Shown here one piece after another: positions 10,120 to 19,397 of a DNA stretch of 64,000 nucleotides; positions within the stretch are counted from its first letter, which is position 1, and every line of letters begins with the position of its first letter. The notes under the pieces are model-generated. The model searched no databases. It worked only from the letters and a program-made list of their open reading frames with translations, and was not told the origin of the DNA. The stretch is taken from contig NZ_CP093302.1 in NCBI RefSeq assembly GCF_024362765.1, forward strand, positions 1,456,001 through 1,520,000, read 5' to 3'. This DNA comes from Alkalihalobacillus sp. LMS6 (lineage in GTDB: Bacteria; Bacillota; Bacilli; Bacillales; Bacillaceae_D). Both the position numbers and the translations under genes were made by a program.

Positions 10120-10866
10120 ATGCAGCGCTATTTTATAGCAGATGAGCAAATGAGCGATACGGCTGTAACAGTAATTGGTGAAGATGCCCAGCATATTAGA
10201 AAAGTCATGCGTATGTCTGTAGGCGATCACATCGTATGTGTGAACACCCGCAGTCGCTCAGTGGTCGTTAAGCTGACGGCAGTTTCAGAAGCGAGCGTAG
10301 ATGGAGAAATTCTTTACGATGAAGAAAACCGAACGGATATGCCTGTTCAAGTGACTCTCGCGCAAGGCTTGCCAAAAGGTGATAAATTTGAATACATTAT
10401 TCAAAAAGCAACGGAATTAGGTGTGTACACAATCATCCCTTTTCTTGCGGAACGGTCTATTGTAAAATGGGATGAGAAAAAAATGCAAAAAAAGCTCACT
10501 CGCTTTGAAAAAATTGCAAAAGAAGCCGCTGAGCAATCGCATCGCTCTTCCATTCCGCAAATTGAAGCGCCATTAGATGGACAAGCGCTCGTCAGCCGTG
10601 TCAATCTGTACGATGCTTGTCTCGTTTGTGATGAAGAAGAAGCAAAGCAAGGCGAAAAAAGTCAGCTAAAGCAAATGTTTGAAACGTTAAAACCAGGTTC
10701 ACGTTTATTAATTATCGTTGGCCCAGAGGGCGGGTTATCTCGCTCTGAAGTCACGAAATTAACAAATGCTCAAGCACGAACGTGTAGCTTAGGTCCGAGA
10801 ATTTTGAGAACTGAAACAGCAAGCTTGTATGTTTTAGCTGCACTTTCTTATCAAGTAGAAATATGA
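10120..10866 (+). CDS. rsmE: 16S rRNA m3U1498 methyltransferase RsmE
   Basis: RsmE methylates U1498 of 16S rRNA. It is a 248-residue SPOUT-class protein with an N-terminal PUA-like domain (MQRYFIADEQ...HIRKVMRM), the conserved AQGLPKGDK segment, and the C-terminal knot motifs VGPEGGLS and LGPRILRTETA that bind SAM. It starts eight bases after prmA with GAGGTGA before the ATG and is almost contiguous with mtaB, so the three are co-transcribed. Confidence 0.95.
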   Translation: MQRYFIADEQMSDTAVTVIGEDAQHIRKVMRMSVGDHIVCVNTRSRSVVVKLTAVSEASVDGEILYDEENRTDMPVQVTLAQGLPKGDKFEYIIQKATELGVYTIIPFLAERSIVKWDEKKMQKKLTRFEKIAKEAAEQSHRSSIPQIEAPLDGQALVSRVNLYDACLVCDEEEAKQGEKSQLKQMFETLKPGSRLLIIVGPEGGLSRSEVTKLTNAQARTCSLGPRILRTETASLYVLAALSYQVEI

Positions 10867-10876
10867 GGTGAAACAA

Positions 10877-12226
10877 ATGTCAACCGTTGCCTTTCATACA
10901 TTAGGTTGTAAAGTAAATCATTATGAAACAGAAGCTATTTGGCAGCTGTTTAAACAAGATGGATACGAAAAAGTAGAGTATGAAGAAACCGCAGATGTCT
11001 ATGTCATTAATACATGTACGGTTACAAATACAGGTGATAAAAAAAGCCGACAAGTCATTCGTCGAGCTATTCGAAAAAACCCTGACGCGGTTATTTGTGT
11101 AACGGGATGTTATGCACAAACATCGCCAGCGGAAATTATGGCCATTCCGGGTGTGGATGTTGTTGTCGGTACACAAGATCGCCCTAAAATGCTTGGCTAC
11201 ATCGAGCAATTTAAAAAAGAACGGCAGCCAATTAACGGAGTTGGCAATATCATGAAAACGAGAGTGTATGAAGAGTTAGATGTCCCTTCATTTACTGATC
11301 GCACGCGAGCTTCCTTGAAAATTCAAGAAGGCTGTAACAATTTCTGCACATTTTGTATTATTCCTTGGGCAAGAGGCTTAATGCGATCTCGTGACCCGGA
11401 AGAAGTGGTACGTCAAGCGCAGCAGCTTGTTGATGCTGGATATAAGGAAATTGTTTTAACGGGTATTCACACAGGTGGATATGGCGAAGATTTAAAAGAT
11501 TATAGTCTTGCACGTCTGTTGGAAGATTTAGAAACCGTAAAAGGTCTTAAACGCATTCGAATTTCGTCGATTGAAGCAAGTCAGTTAACAGATGAAGTGA
11601 TTGCGGTGATTGGCAAGTCCAATAAAATTGTACGTCATATGCATGTTCCGCTTCAATCAGGTTCTGACACGGTATTAAAACGTATGCGTCGTAAATATAC
11701 AATGGCGGCATTTGCAGAACGTATTACGAAATTAAAAGCGGTTTTGCCACGACTAGCGATTACTTCTGACGTCATTGTAGGGTTTCCTGGTGAAACAGAA
11801 GAAGAATTCCAAGAAACCTATAATTTTATCGCTGAGCATAAGTTTAGCGAACTTCATGTATTCCCTTATTCAATGAGAACCGGCACGCCAGCTGCTCGTA
11901 TGACCGATCAAGTTGAAGAAGGCGTAAAAAATGACCGTGTTCATCGCTTAATTGAGCTTTCAAATCAGTTGGCAAAAGAGTATGCTTCGTCATTTGAAAA
12001 CGAAGTGCTCGAAGTCATTCCAGAAGAGCGTGATAAAGACAATCCAGAGAGTGGTTTGTTCATAGGTTATACGGACAATTACTTAAAAGTAAAAGTTCCA
12101 GTTGATGAAAAAATGGTCGGTGAAATTGTTCGGGTGAAAATGACAGAAGCTGGTTATCCTTACAACAAAGGTCAGTTTGTACGTGTAGTAACGGAAGAAG
12201 AGCAACTGATATCGCAAGCGAACTAA
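10877..12226 (+). CDS. mtaB: tRNA t6A37 methylthiotransferase MtaB
   Basis: MtaB converts t6A37 to ms2t6A37 in tRNAs reading ANN codons. The 449-residue protein has the N-terminal UPF0004 domain with cysteines in LGCKVNH, NTCTVTN and GCYAQ (second 4Fe-4S cluster), the radical SAM motif CNNFCTFC at about residue 152, and a C-terminal TRAM domain. ATG 10877 follows GAGGTGAAACAA; an in-frame GTG at 10868 is inside the ribosome binding site. It is the last gene of the dnaJ-prmA-rsmE-mtaB group. Confidence 0.97.
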   Translation: MSTVAFHTLGCKVNHYETEAIWQLFKQDGYEKVEYEETADVYVINTCTVTNTGDKKSRQVIRRAIRKNPDAVICVTGCYAQTSPAEIMAIPGVDVVVGTQDRPKMLGYIEQFKKERQPINGVGNIMKTRVYEELDVPSFTDRTRASLKIQEGCNNFCTFCIIPWARGLMRSRDPEEVVRQAQQLVDAGYKEIVLTGIHTGGYGEDLKDYSLARLLEDLETVKGLKRIRISSIEASQLTDEVIAVIGKSNKIVRHMHVPLQSGSDTVLKRMRRKYTMAAFAERITKLKAVLPRLAITSDVIVGFPGETEEEFQETYNFIAEHKFSELHVFPYSMRTGTPAARMTDQVEEGVKNDRVHRLIELSNQLAKEYASSFENEVLEVIPEERDKDNPESGLFIGYTDNYLKVKVPVDEKMVGEIVRVKMTEAGYPYNKGQFVRVVTEEEQLISQAN

Positions 12227-12238
12227 CGAACATTTGAA

Positions 12239-12279
12239 AAGGAGGGGAGCTATTAATCATTAGCGTCCTCTTTTTTCTG
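12239..12279 (+). terminator. Terminator after mtaB
   Basis: An imperfect stem GAGGGGAGCTA / TAGCGTCCTC is followed by six T. It closes the heat-shock/modification operon. Confidence 0.7.
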
Positions 12280-12335
12280 AATGAAAGATATGCGCATTTC
12301 ATGTTATGATAATGAACGAGAAAGGATGAATGAAC

Positions 12336-13010
12336 ATGGCTAAAGATATAGCACGCTACATTGACCATACTTTATTGAAAGCAGATGTAAAACGGGAGCA
12401 AATTTATCAACTTTGTCAAGAAGCAAAGGAATATCAATTTGCGTCTGTTTGCATCAATCCATATTGGGTGCAGGAAGCTGCGAAAGCGTTACAAGCAGAA
12501 GAGAATGTAAAAGTTTGTACAGTAATTGGATTTCCACTAGGGCAGTCAGCGACCGAAACTAAGAAATTTGAAACAGAAATGGCGATTAAACATGGTGCTG
12601 AAGAAATTGACATGGTCATAAACATCGGCGCTTTAAAAGATGGGGACTATGAAGTTGTCCAAAAAGATATTGAAGCTGTTGTTGCAGCGGCAAAAGGAAA
12701 AGCACTCGTAAAAGTGATTATCGAGACGTGTCTACTGACAGATGAAGAAAAAACGGTGGCATGTGAGCGTTCTGTAAAAGCTGGAGCAGATTTTGTTAAA
12801 ACATCAACTGGTTTTTCAACTGGTGGTGCAACAATTGAAGACGTGAAGCTTATGCGTCAAACCGTTGGCGATCAAGTCGGTGTCAAAGCTTCTGGAGGCG
12901 TAAGAAATCTTAAAGATTTAGAAGCGATGGTTGAAGCAGGGGCTACGCGTATTGGTGCAAGTTCAGGCGTTGAGATTGTTAAAGGCTTGGAAGGACAAGC
13001 AAGCTATTAA
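12336..13010 (+). CDS. deoC: Deoxyribose-phosphate aldolase
   Basis: DeoC splits 2-deoxyribose 5-phosphate into acetaldehyde and glyceraldehyde 3-phosphate in deoxynucleoside catabolism. The 224-residue TIM-barrel starts [15 protein letters not shown]; the Schiff-base lysine lies in [12 protein letters not shown] and the second lysine in [13 protein letters not shown] 12336 is preferred to ATG 12330 because AAAGGA is at the right distance. It is separated from other deo genes; a -10-like TATGAT at about 12304 suggests its own promoter. A perfect terminator follows. Confidence 0.95.
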   Translation: MAKDIARYIDHTLLKADVKREQIYQLCQEAKEYQFASVCINPYWVQEAAKALQAEENVKVCTVIGFPLGQSATETKKFETEMAIKHGAEEIDMVINIGALKDGDYEVVQKDIEAVVAAAKGKALVKVIIETCLLTDEEKTVACERSVKAGADFVKTSTGFSTGGATIEDVKLMRQTVGDQVGVKASGGVRNLKDLEAMVEAGATRIGASSGVEIVKGLEGQASY

Positions 13011-13038
13011 AAAAGCTGGGGATCCCCAGCTTTTTTTG
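13009..13038. terminator. Bidirectional terminator between deoC and the aldo/keto reductase gene
   Basis: A perfect palindromic stem AAAAGCTGGGGATCCCCAGC with A and T runs on both sides serves the two convergent genes. Confidence 0.92.
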
Positions 13039-13040
13039 TT

Positions 13041-13970
13041 TTAAAATAACGTGTCAATAAACTTCTTTTCGTCTTCGGATAATGATACTTCGACACTTTT
13101 AGCATTATCCAACAACTGTTCAGCTCGTTTTGCTCCCGGTATAATGATGTCAATTTCCGGTCTTGCCAAATACCATGCAAGCACGACGTGTGCGGTGTCA
13201 ACATTATGTTTTTTAGCGATTGGTTTTAGCTGGTTTACTTTTTCAATGTTTTGTTTAAATTTGGTTCCTTGGAAATGGCCTTGATGGTTTCGTAAATCAC
13301 CTTCTGGAAATACCGTATCAACCGTATACTTGCCGGCTAATAAACCTGATACAAGGGGGAAATATGGAATGAAAGATATATTGTGGTCTCTCATATAAGG
13401 GAACAAATCTTTTTCTGCTTCACGATTCAATAAATTGTATTCACCTTGAAATACATCAACATAGCCATCAGCATTTGCATCTTTCAGTTGTTCAATCGAA
13501 AAGTTAGAAACACCAATTGAGCGAATTTTTCCTGCTTGCTTTAATTCTTGCAATGCTGCTACAGCATCACGTTTTGAAGTGTTATCATCCGGAAAGTGAA
13601 TGTAAAACAAATCAATATAAGACGTGTTTAAGCGTTTTAGTGCTGAATTTACCGACTCGTTAAGAAACGCTGGAGAATTATCAAATACGTAGTCGTCTCC
13701 GCTTTTTTTGTGAGCTGCTTTTGTAGCAATCACAACATCTTCACGCTTAAATTCTTGGAGTACTTCACCGATAAGCTCTTCTGAGCGCCCTTCGCCGTAA
13801 ATGAATGCGGTATCAATGAAATTAACCCCATTTTTAATTCCTTGGCGTACAAGATCTTTTCCTTTTTCTTCGTCAAGATCCGGATATAAATTATGGCCAC
13901 CAACTGCATTTGCACCTAAACCAATAGGGAATACCTTTATCCCTGAGTTTCCTAATTCTTGTGTACTCAT
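13041..13970 (-). CDS. Aldo/keto reductase
   Basis: A 309-residue NADPH-dependent oxidoreductase of the AKR superfamily, nearest in style to the IolS/general stress protein 69 group (AKR11). The catalytic tetrad is visible: Asp and Tyr in [11 protein letters not shown], Lys in VVIATKAAH and His in [15 protein letters not shown] and the C-terminal [11 protein letters not shown] give the cofactor site. ATG 13970 follows AAGGAGGAAATGCAAA. It is only 42 bases downstream of the Na/Pi transporter gene on the same strand and could be co-transcribed. The substrate cannot be predicted. Confidence 0.88.
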   Translation of the reverse strand: MSTQELGNSGIKVFPIGLGANAVGGHNLYPDLDEEKGKDLVRQGIKNGVNFIDTAFIYGEGRSEELIGEVLQEFKREDVVIATKAAHKKSGDDYVFDNSPAFLNESVNSALKRLNTSYIDLFYIHFPDDNTSKRDAVAALQELKQAGKIRSIGVSNFSIEQLKDANADGYVDVFQGEYNLLNREAEKDLFPYMRDHNISFIPYFPLVSGLLAGKYTVDTVFPEGDLRNHQGHFQGTKFKQNIEKVNQLKPIAKKHNVDTAHVVLAWYLARPEIDIIIPGAKRAEQLLDNAKSVEVSLSEDEKKFIDTLF

Positions 13971-14012
13971 TTTGCATTTCCTCCTTATAGATCTAGTGCG
14001 TACTCTTTTAGT

Positions 14013-14951
14013 TTAACGGTCTTTTTCTAATCGTGCAAAAAATTGAACAAAACGTGCAAACGATCCAGCAAAAGGAAGAACGAGAAGCGAACAAACAACA
14101 TTATAAATCGTACTTGCATGGGCTAGTTGTACACTAGGACTCTCGCTTAATAAAGAAGAGAAGTGGGCGAGAAATTCTATAAAAGGATAAAAAAGCACAG
14201 CCCCGAGCAGATTTAACCATATATGTGCATGAGCAACAAGCCTAGCTGTTTTACCAGCGCCGATGCTTGCGATGTAGGCAGTGAAGCATGTGCCAATATT
14301 TGCACCTAGCATAATTGCAACACCTGATTCACTCGTTAAGCTTAATCCTTCAATAAAACTCATTGCAATGCCAATCGTGGCTGTGCTTGATTGAATAATT
14401 GTCGTCACAATAGCACCGACAGAAATGCCCGCTAAATAATGATCATTCGTCCACTGAAAAAAGTACTCTGTTACAGGAAGCGTTCGCAATGGTTCCGCAA
14501 GTGTCTCTAATCCATTCATCGATAAAAAAATACAACCGATCCCAAATGTGACGCACCCAATTATGTAAAGAGAAGATCGAGTGAAAAGTAAGCAAATAAA
14601 CCCTATTGCAATAAGGGGAAGCGCAAAGTCGGTTACATTAAACGCGATTAATTCTAACGTGAAGCACGAACCGATATTTGCTCCGAGGATGACGCCAATG
14701 GAATGTGTAAATTTCATTAGGCTTGCGGCAACAAGGCCAACTAGTAAAACGGTCACAACAGAACTACTTTGAAAGAGCATTGTGATGAGAATGCCGACAA
14801 TAAGCCCTTTAAAAGGTGAATCAGTAGTTTTTAATAGTATGGTCTTTATCTTTGTTGTTCCTACTTGTAAAAGTCCAGAACGTAAGATGTAGATGCCAAA
14901 CAAAAATAAAGCGATAAACACGATTAATAATGAGAGGAATTCCTTTACCAA
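14013..14951 (-). CDS. yqeW: Na+/phosphate symporter family protein, short form without PhoU domain (YqeW-like)
   Basis: A membrane protein of about 312 residues with eight or so hydrophobic segments and the two inverted QSSS/QSST repeats typical of NptA/type II Na-Pi cotransporters (ILITMLFQSSSVVTVLL and VTTIIQSSTATIG), plus two GANIGxCFT motifs. There is no cytosolic PhoU tail, unlike the second copy at 52504. The frame stays open to an ATG at 15002 without a ribosome binding site; the TTG at 14951 has AAGGTGG eight bases upstream and matches the family N-terminus (LLIVFIALFLFG), so it is preferred. Position between mtaB and rpsU matches B. subtilis yqeW. Confidence 0.85.
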   Translation of the reverse strand: MVKEFLSLLIVFIALFLFGIYILRSGLLQVGTTKIKTILLKTTDSPFKGLIVGILITMLFQSSSVVTVLLVGLVAASLMKFTHSIGVILGANIGSCFTLELIAFNVTDFALPLIAIGFICLLFTRSSLYIIGCVTFGIGCIFLSMNGLETLAEPLRTLPVTEYFFQWTNDHYLAGISVGAIVTTIIQSSTATIGIAMSFIEGLSLTSESGVAIMLGANIGTCFTAYIASIGAGKTARLVAHAHIWLNLLGAVLFYPFIEFLAHFSSLLSESPSVQLAHASTIYNVVCSLLVLPFAGSFARFVQFFARLEKDR

Positions 14952-15044
14952 GCTTGTCACCACCTTGTCTTTAACACTATATGGGTTCAAGGTTAGGAGC
15001 ATGTCTATTTTCTATAGGCAGCAATGGATATTGTGACTTTTTAG

Positions 15045-15073
15045 TTGACCGAAAACACCGACTGTATTATACT
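15045..15073 (+). promoter_or_regulatory. Sigma-A promoter of rpsU-yqeY
   Basis: TTGACC (15045-15050), 17 bases, TATACT (15068-15073). Confidence 0.85.
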
Positions 15074-15134
15074 TATAGGAGACGTGTCATAAGCACGTAT
15101 TGAGTTTGGTTGTTTTCGGAGGGAGGGAAATAGA

Positions 15135-15308
15135 ATGGCAGAAACTCGTGTTCGCAAAAACGAATCGATTGATGCTGCACTTCGTCGCTTTAAGAGATCG
15201 CTCTCTAAAGAAGGAACGTTAGCTGAGGTTAAGAAACGTAAACACTTCGAAAAGCCAAGTGTGAAGCGTAAAAAGAAATCAGAAGCAGCTAGAAAACGTA
15301 AGTTCTAG
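15135..15308 (+). CDS. rpsU: Small-subunit ribosomal protein S21
   Basis: A 57-residue, highly basic protein of the 30S subunit ([19 protein letters not shown], ending ARKRKF), full family length. A GGAGGGAGGG site precedes ATG 15135 and a strong sigma-A promoter lies 60 bases upstream. It forms a pair with yqeY 26 bases downstream, the order seen in other Bacillus. In some bacteria rpsU leads the dnaG-rpoD operon; here those genes are 17 kb away. Confidence 0.97.
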   Translation: MAETRVRKNESIDAALRRFKRSLSKEGTLAEVKKRKHFEKPSVKRKKKSEAARKRKF

Positions 15309-15334
15309 TTTTTATTAGGAGAGGATGATTTCAC

Positions 15335-15778
15335 TTGACTCTTCTTGAGAGGTTAAACCTGGACATGAAGACAGCGATGAAAAATAAGGAAAAAGAAACA
15401 CTTTCCGTCATTCGCATGGTGAAGTCCTCGTTGCAAAATGAGCAAATTAAGCTCGGACGTGAGCTTACTGACGATGAAAGCATGACTGTGCTTAATCGAG
15501 AAGTGAAGCAGCGTAAAGAATCCCTCCATGAATTTAAACAAGCGAATCGTGAAGATTTAGCGTTGAAGCAAGAAGAAGAACTTGCTTTGCTCCAACGATA
15601 TATGCCTAAACAATTATCAGATGAAGAATTGGAAACGATTGTGAGCGAAACGATTACTGAGGTAGGTGCTTCTTCCAAAGCCGATATGGGCAAAGTGATG
15701 AGTGCCATTATGCCAAAAGTAAAAGGGAAAGCTGACGGTGGTTCTGTCAATCGTCTTGTAGCAAAGCGGTTAACTTAA
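15335..15778 (+). CDS. yqeY: GatB/YqeY domain protein
   Basis: A 147-residue alpha-helical protein related to the C-terminal tail domain of GatB in the Asp/Glu-tRNA amidotransferase; its own role is not settled, but tRNA binding is likely. Conserved parts are LLERLNxDMKxAMKNK at the start and [24 protein letters not shown] near the end. The start is TTG 15335 with AGGAGAGG upstream; the nearby ATG at 15326 is in another frame with an early stop. It is co-transcribed with rpsU and followed by a terminator. Confidence 0.93.
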   Translation: MTLLERLNLDMKTAMKNKEKETLSVIRMVKSSLQNEQIKLGRELTDDESMTVLNREVKQRKESLHEFKQANREDLALKQEEELALLQRYMPKQLSDEELETIVSETITEVGASSKADMGKVMSAIMPKVKGKADGGSVNRLVAKRLT

Positions 15779-15791
15779 CTTTTGTTTGATA

Positions 15792-15826
15792 AACCTCTGT
15801 TTTTTAAAAAAACAGAGGTTTTTTAG
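15792..15826 (+). terminator. Terminator of rpsU-yqeY
   Basis: The stem AACCTCTGTTTTTT / AAAAAACAGAGGTT is followed by T residues. Confidence 0.9.
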
Positions 15827-15873
15827 CGTTTAATTTGGATTTGGAAAATACACGTGATAAAATTTAATAAAGA

Positions 15874-15900
15874 TGAAACTTTTTACGCTCTTAGATCGTA
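15874..15900 (+). promoter_or_regulatory. Sigma-W-type (ECF) promoter of nfeD-floA-yqfB
   Basis: TGAAAC (15874-15879), 17 bases, CGTA (15897-15900): the ECF sigma-W signature. The orthologous B. subtilis yqeZ-yqfA-yqfB operon is a known sigma-W target. Confidence 0.82.
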
Positions 15901-15936
15901 GAAGCGTGTAGAAGGGGATGGAGGGATGATTCTAAC

Positions 15937-17277
15937 GTGAACAAGTGGTTAAAGGTCGCATTTGTTGCGTATTTGCTTGCTTTTTTGCTGATGCCGTTAC
16001 AAATGATTGTCGAAGCTGATACCGCTAGTGATACAAAACTATACGTCATTCCAGTTGAACAAACTGTTGAAAGAGGACTTGAAGCATTTTTAGAGCGTTC
16101 ATTTGAAGAAGCTGAGGAAGAAAATGCAGATCATATTATCCTCGATATTGATACACCGGGTGGCGCAGTTGATGCAGCTGGTCACATTGCGAATATCATC
16201 AACAGTACAGATATTCCCGTAACCGCTTATATCAATAGTGAGGCGATTTCGGCTGGTGCTTATATTGCGCTAAACGCAGATCAGATTGTGATGGTTCCAA
16301 ATGGCCAAATTGGTTCAGCCGGAGTGATCGATGGATCTGGAAATGCAGCGAATGAAAAAGCACAATCCTTATGGGTCAGTAGAATGAAAACCGCAGCTGA
16401 AGAGAATGGACCAGATGGTGGGCGCGATCCTGCTTATGCTGAAGCGATGTCAAATGCTGATTTTGATGTTGAAGGGTTCCCCTCTGGATATTTGACTTTA
16501 AATGCTGACCAGGCGCTAGAGGTCGGATATGCAGACGCGATTGAACAAAATCTAGAAGGTGTTGTAGACTTTCTTGGCTACGACTCAGATGATGTCGAAT
16601 TGGTTTATTCAGAAGTTAGTTTCGCTGAACAAATTGCTCGCTTCGTGACAAACCCGGTCGTTATTCCAATTCTATTAACAATTGGTAGCCTTGGATTAAT
16701 TATGGAGTTGTTTTCGCCAGGGTTTGGTATACCTGGTATTATGGGGGTTTCATCGCTACTCTTATTCTTTTTTGGTCATATGGTAGCAGGTTTTGCAGGC
16801 TGGGAATCACTGATTCTAGTTATTATTGGAGCGGTACTTATTGGTGTTGAAATGCTTGCGCCAGGCTTTGGTATATTTGGAATACTCGGTATCGGTTTGG
16901 TCATTGGTGGTTTGTTTATGGCTTCATTCTCAACAACTGTTATGGTTATTTCTATAGCAATTGCGCTCTTCATTTCGATTGCTGCGGCCATCATTTTATT
17001 TGTGTTCTTTGGTGATCGAGGACCTTGGAAAAAACTCGTCCTTCAAGCACAGACGAAAACGGAAGAAGGGTATTTGTCTAAGGAAACGAATCACGACCTT
17101 GTAGGTTCAACCGGAAAAGCGTTAAGTGATTTGCGGCCAGCAGGAATTGCGCTAATTAACGATGAGCGCCTTGACGTTGTGTCTGAAGGAAGCTATATTG
17201 GACGAGGGAGTAAGCTCAAGGTTGTCTATACATCAGGCGCAAGAATTGTTGTTAGAGAAATTGAGCAAAATGATTAA
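15937..17277 (+). CDS. yqeZ: NfeD family membrane protein with ClpP-like serine protease domain (YqeZ)
   Basis: A long-form NfeD protein of 446 residues that works with flotillin in membrane-domain organisation and envelope stress. It has an N-terminal signal/anchor, a ClpP-like protease domain with the nucleophile Ser in NSEAISAGAYIAL near residue 105 and a candidate general-base Lys in NEKAQSLWVSRMK, then at least four membrane segments (about 230-350) and a C-terminal OB-fold (GSTGKALSDLRPAG...). The start is GTG 15937; the closer ATG at 15926 is out of frame. It is the first gene of a sigma-W-type operon with floA and yqfB. Confidence 0.92.
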   Translation: MNKWLKVAFVAYLLAFLLMPLQMIVEADTASDTKLYVIPVEQTVERGLEAFLERSFEEAEEENADHIILDIDTPGGAVDAAGHIANIINSTDIPVTAYINSEAISAGAYIALNADQIVMVPNGQIGSAGVIDGSGNAANEKAQSLWVSRMKTAAEENGPDGGRDPAYAEAMSNADFDVEGFPSGYLTLNADQALEVGYADAIEQNLEGVVDFLGYDSDDVELVYSEVSFAEQIARFVTNPVVIPILLTIGSLGLIMELFSPGFGIPGIMGVSSLLLFFFGHMVAGFAGWESLILVIIGAVLIGVEMLAPGFGIFGILGIGLVIGGLFMASFSTTVMVISIAIALFISIAAAIILFVFFGDRGPWKKLVLQAQTKTEEGYLSKETNHDLVGSTGKALSDLRPAGIALINDERLDVVSEGSYIGRGSKLKVVYTSGARIVVREIEQND

Positions 17278-17299
17278 AGGAAAAGGGAGGAAATAACAA

Positions 17300-18316
17300 A
17301 TGGATGACGGAATGATTATCACACTCATTATTGTTGCGGCTGCCATTATCCTATTGGCAATTTTATTCACATTTGTGCCAGTAGCACTATGGATTTCAGC
17401 AATTGCAGCAGGGGTTAAAATTGGTATTTTTGAGCTAGTAGGGATGAGGTTAAGACGAGTCGTTCCTGCTCGCGTTGTAAACCCGCTCATTAAAGCGGTA
17501 AAAGCAGGAATTGATCTTGATTCTTCAAGATTAGAAGGACATTACTTAGCAGGTGGTAATGTTGACCGAGTTGTAAATGCGTTAATCGCAGCACAGCGAG
17601 CGAATATTGAACTTTCATTTGAAAGAGCGGCAGCGATCGACCTTGCTGGTCGTGACGTGCTTGAAGCCGTTCAAATGAGTGTAAACCCTAAGGTAATTGA
17701 AACGCCGTTTATTGCTGGTGTAGCGATGGACGGGATTGAAGTGAAAGCAAAAGCAAGAATTACTGTTCGTGCAAACATTGACCGGTTAGTCGGTGGTGCT
17801 GGTGAAGATACAATTATTGCTCGTGTCGGTGAAGGGATTGTTTCTACAATCGGTTCTCAACAAGATCACAAAAAAGTTCTTGAAAATCCAGATATGATTT
17901 CACAAACTGTTTTAACAAAAGGTTTAGATTCAGGTACTGCTTTTGAAATCTTATCGATTGATATCGCAGACATTGATATCGGCAAAAACATCGGTGCAGA
18001 ACTACAAACCGACCAAGCTGAAGCAGATAAGAAAATCGCTCAAGCAAAAGCGGAAGAACGTCGTGCAATGGCAGTAGCGCAAGAGCAAGAAATGAGAGCT
18101 CGTGTTGAAGAAATGCGCGCGAAAGTTGTGGAAGCAGAAGCAGAAGTTCCAATGGCGCTTTCTGAAGCTTTACGAAATGGACATATGGGTGTCATGGACT
18201 ACATGAACTACCAAAATGTTATGGCTGACACGGATATGAGAGACTCTATCAGTAAATCTTCTAAAGGTGACAGCGATATGTTCCCGGAAAACGATCCAAG
18301 AAACAAGAATAATTAA
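17300..18316 (+). CDS. floA: Flotillin-like protein FloA
   Basis: FloA organises functional membrane microdomains and influences membrane fluidity and resistance to cell-wall stress. The 338-residue protein has an N-terminal hydrophobic hairpin (residues 5-45), an SPFH/band 7 domain ([24 protein letters not shown] through [18 protein letters not shown]) and a C-terminal Glu/Ala/Arg coiled coil ([19 protein letters not shown]). ATG 17300 follows GGGAGGAAATAACAA, 22 bases after the NfeD gene. The NfeD-flotillin pair is a conserved partnership. Confidence 0.97.
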   Translation: MDDGMIITLIIVAAAIILLAILFTFVPVALWISAIAAGVKIGIFELVGMRLRRVVPARVVNPLIKAVKAGIDLDSSRLEGHYLAGGNVDRVVNALIAAQRANIELSFERAAAIDLAGRDVLEAVQMSVNPKVIETPFIAGVAMDGIEVKAKARITVRANIDRLVGGAGEDTIIARVGEGIVSTIGSQQDHKKVLENPDMISQTVLTKGLDSGTAFEILSIDIADIDIGKNIGAELQTDQAEADKKIAQAKAEERRAMAVAQEQEMRARVEEMRAKVVEAEAEVPMALSEALRNGHMGVMDYMNYQNVMADTDMRDSISKSSKGDSDMFPENDPRNKNN

Positions 18317-18372
18317 GAGAACCTCTTAGCATATGATTTTTGGCTTGACCATTTAAAAGGAGGGGATACTGG

Positions 18373-18936
18373 ATGTCAGAGTTTATTCAATTTATTTTGG
18401 CGAATCCTCTTATCTTAATTATTATTGTTGGTATATTGGTTAGTTCCTTATCGAAATTAGGGCAATCAAGTCAGCAACAAGAGGAGCGTCAAGGGAACGA
18501 GCGTCAGCAGGGCCAACACCCTCAGCAGAGACAGCAACCCCAATCGCAACCTCAAAGGCAACAACCAGTTGAGCGACGACAAAAAGAAGTTCGGTGGGAG
18601 GATTATTTCCCTAATGAATCTGCACCTCCTGAGCAAGCGTATGAGCCTGTTCGTGAAACACAAAGCCAAACGGATGAGTCTAGCTCATCCCGTTCGCAGC
18701 ATGAATTGTATGAACGGCATCGTGAAGCGCGTCGTAAGGTGAAAGAGCTTAAAGACCAAGCTGCTCCAGTCGTTGCCATTGCAACAGAAACCAATCAGTC
18801 ACAATCAAATGGCGATTTGAATATGGATTTCAAAAACGTCTCTAGAAAGAAAATGATGGAAGCTGTTGTCTGGTCTGAGGTGCTCGGTCCTCCTAAAAGT
18901 AGGAACCGTGGTCCGAGAGGGCGCATGTCTCGTTAA
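18373..18936 (+). CDS. yqfB: YqfB-like single-span membrane protein
   Basis: A 187-residue protein of unknown function in the third position of the NfeD-FloA operon. It has one membrane segment (about residues 6-27), then a low-complexity Gln/Arg-rich stretch (about 32-60), and a soluble tail with a basic helix (RHREARRKVKELKDQ) and a conserved-looking C-terminus (KKMMEAVVWSEVLGPPKSR). ATG 18373 follows AAAAGGAGGGG. The name rests on operon position; the Q-rich part is simple sequence and may be poorly conserved. Confidence 0.75.
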   Translation: MSEFIQFILANPLILIIIVGILVSSLSKLGQSSQQQEERQGNERQQGQHPQQRQQPQSQPQRQQPVERRQKEVRWEDYFPNESAPPEQAYEPVRETQSQTDESSSSRSQHELYERHREARRKVKELKDQAAPVVAIATETNQSQSNGDLNMDFKNVSRKKMMEAVVWSEVLGPPKSRNRGPRGRMSR

Positions 18937-18962
18937 GTAAAAGACAATTTATATAAGTATGT

Positions 18963-19000
18963 TAAGCGTAGTACCTTCGATGGTGCTACGCTTTTTTTAT
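18963..19000 (+). terminator. Terminator of the NfeD-FloA operon
   Basis: The stem AAGCGTAGTACC / GGTGCTACGCTT with loop TTCGAT is followed by seven T. Confidence 0.92.
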
Positions 19001-19064
19001 TTAGAAGAAGCACGTTTTAACAGGCGATTCGCTTCATTTTTTGTGCTAAGGCAAGGGTTATGCT

Positions 19065-19072
19065 CATACAAT
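19065..19072 (+). promoter_or_regulatory. Candidate sigma-E -10 element of yqfC
   Basis: CATACAAT matches the sigma-E -10 consensus, and the downstream genes yqfC-yqfD are sporulation genes. The -35 region (around 19043-19050) is a poor match, so this is tentative. Confidence 0.4.
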
Positions 19073-19093
19073 TTATAGGAGGAGGGCTGCTTT

Positions 19094-19381
19094 ATGAATC
19101 GTTTAACGAACCGTATAAAAAAATGGGTAACTGAACAAATGCAGCTTCCGGCTGACGTCATGATGGACTTACCTCGAATTACGATGATCGGACAGCTACA
19201 TATATATATCGAAAACCACCGTGGTGTTTTGCAATTTTCAACGACCGAATTACGGTTGCTTTTAAAAGAAGGTCAACTGCTTGTGACAGGGGATCAATTT
19301 GTTTTGAAAACGATTTTACCTGAAGAGCTACTGTTAGAAGGACGAATTGATAAAGTGACGTTCATTCAGAAAGAGGAGTAA
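19094..19381 (+). CDS. yqfC: Sporulation protein YqfC
   Basis: A 95-residue protein of the YqfC/YabP family, needed for normal sporulation in B. subtilis and probably made in the mother cell. The family core is visible: LPADVMMDLPRITMIG, YIENHRGVLQFS and LLLKEGQLLVTGDQFVLK. ATG 19094 is preceded by TAGGAGGAGGG. It is 16 bases upstream of yqfD and shares its transcript. Confidence 0.92.
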   Translation: MNRLTNRIKKWVTEQMQLPADVMMDLPRITMIGQLHIYIENHRGVLQFSTTELRLLLKEGQLLVTGDQFVLKTILPEELLLEGRIDKVTFIQKEE

Positions 19382-19397
19382 AAAGGAGTGAAAAGGA

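Noticed and set aside
18466-18560. CAG/CAA-rich repeat in yqfB as a tandem repeat element
   Set aside because: It is imperfect coding simple sequence for Gln/Arg, without a fixed unit.
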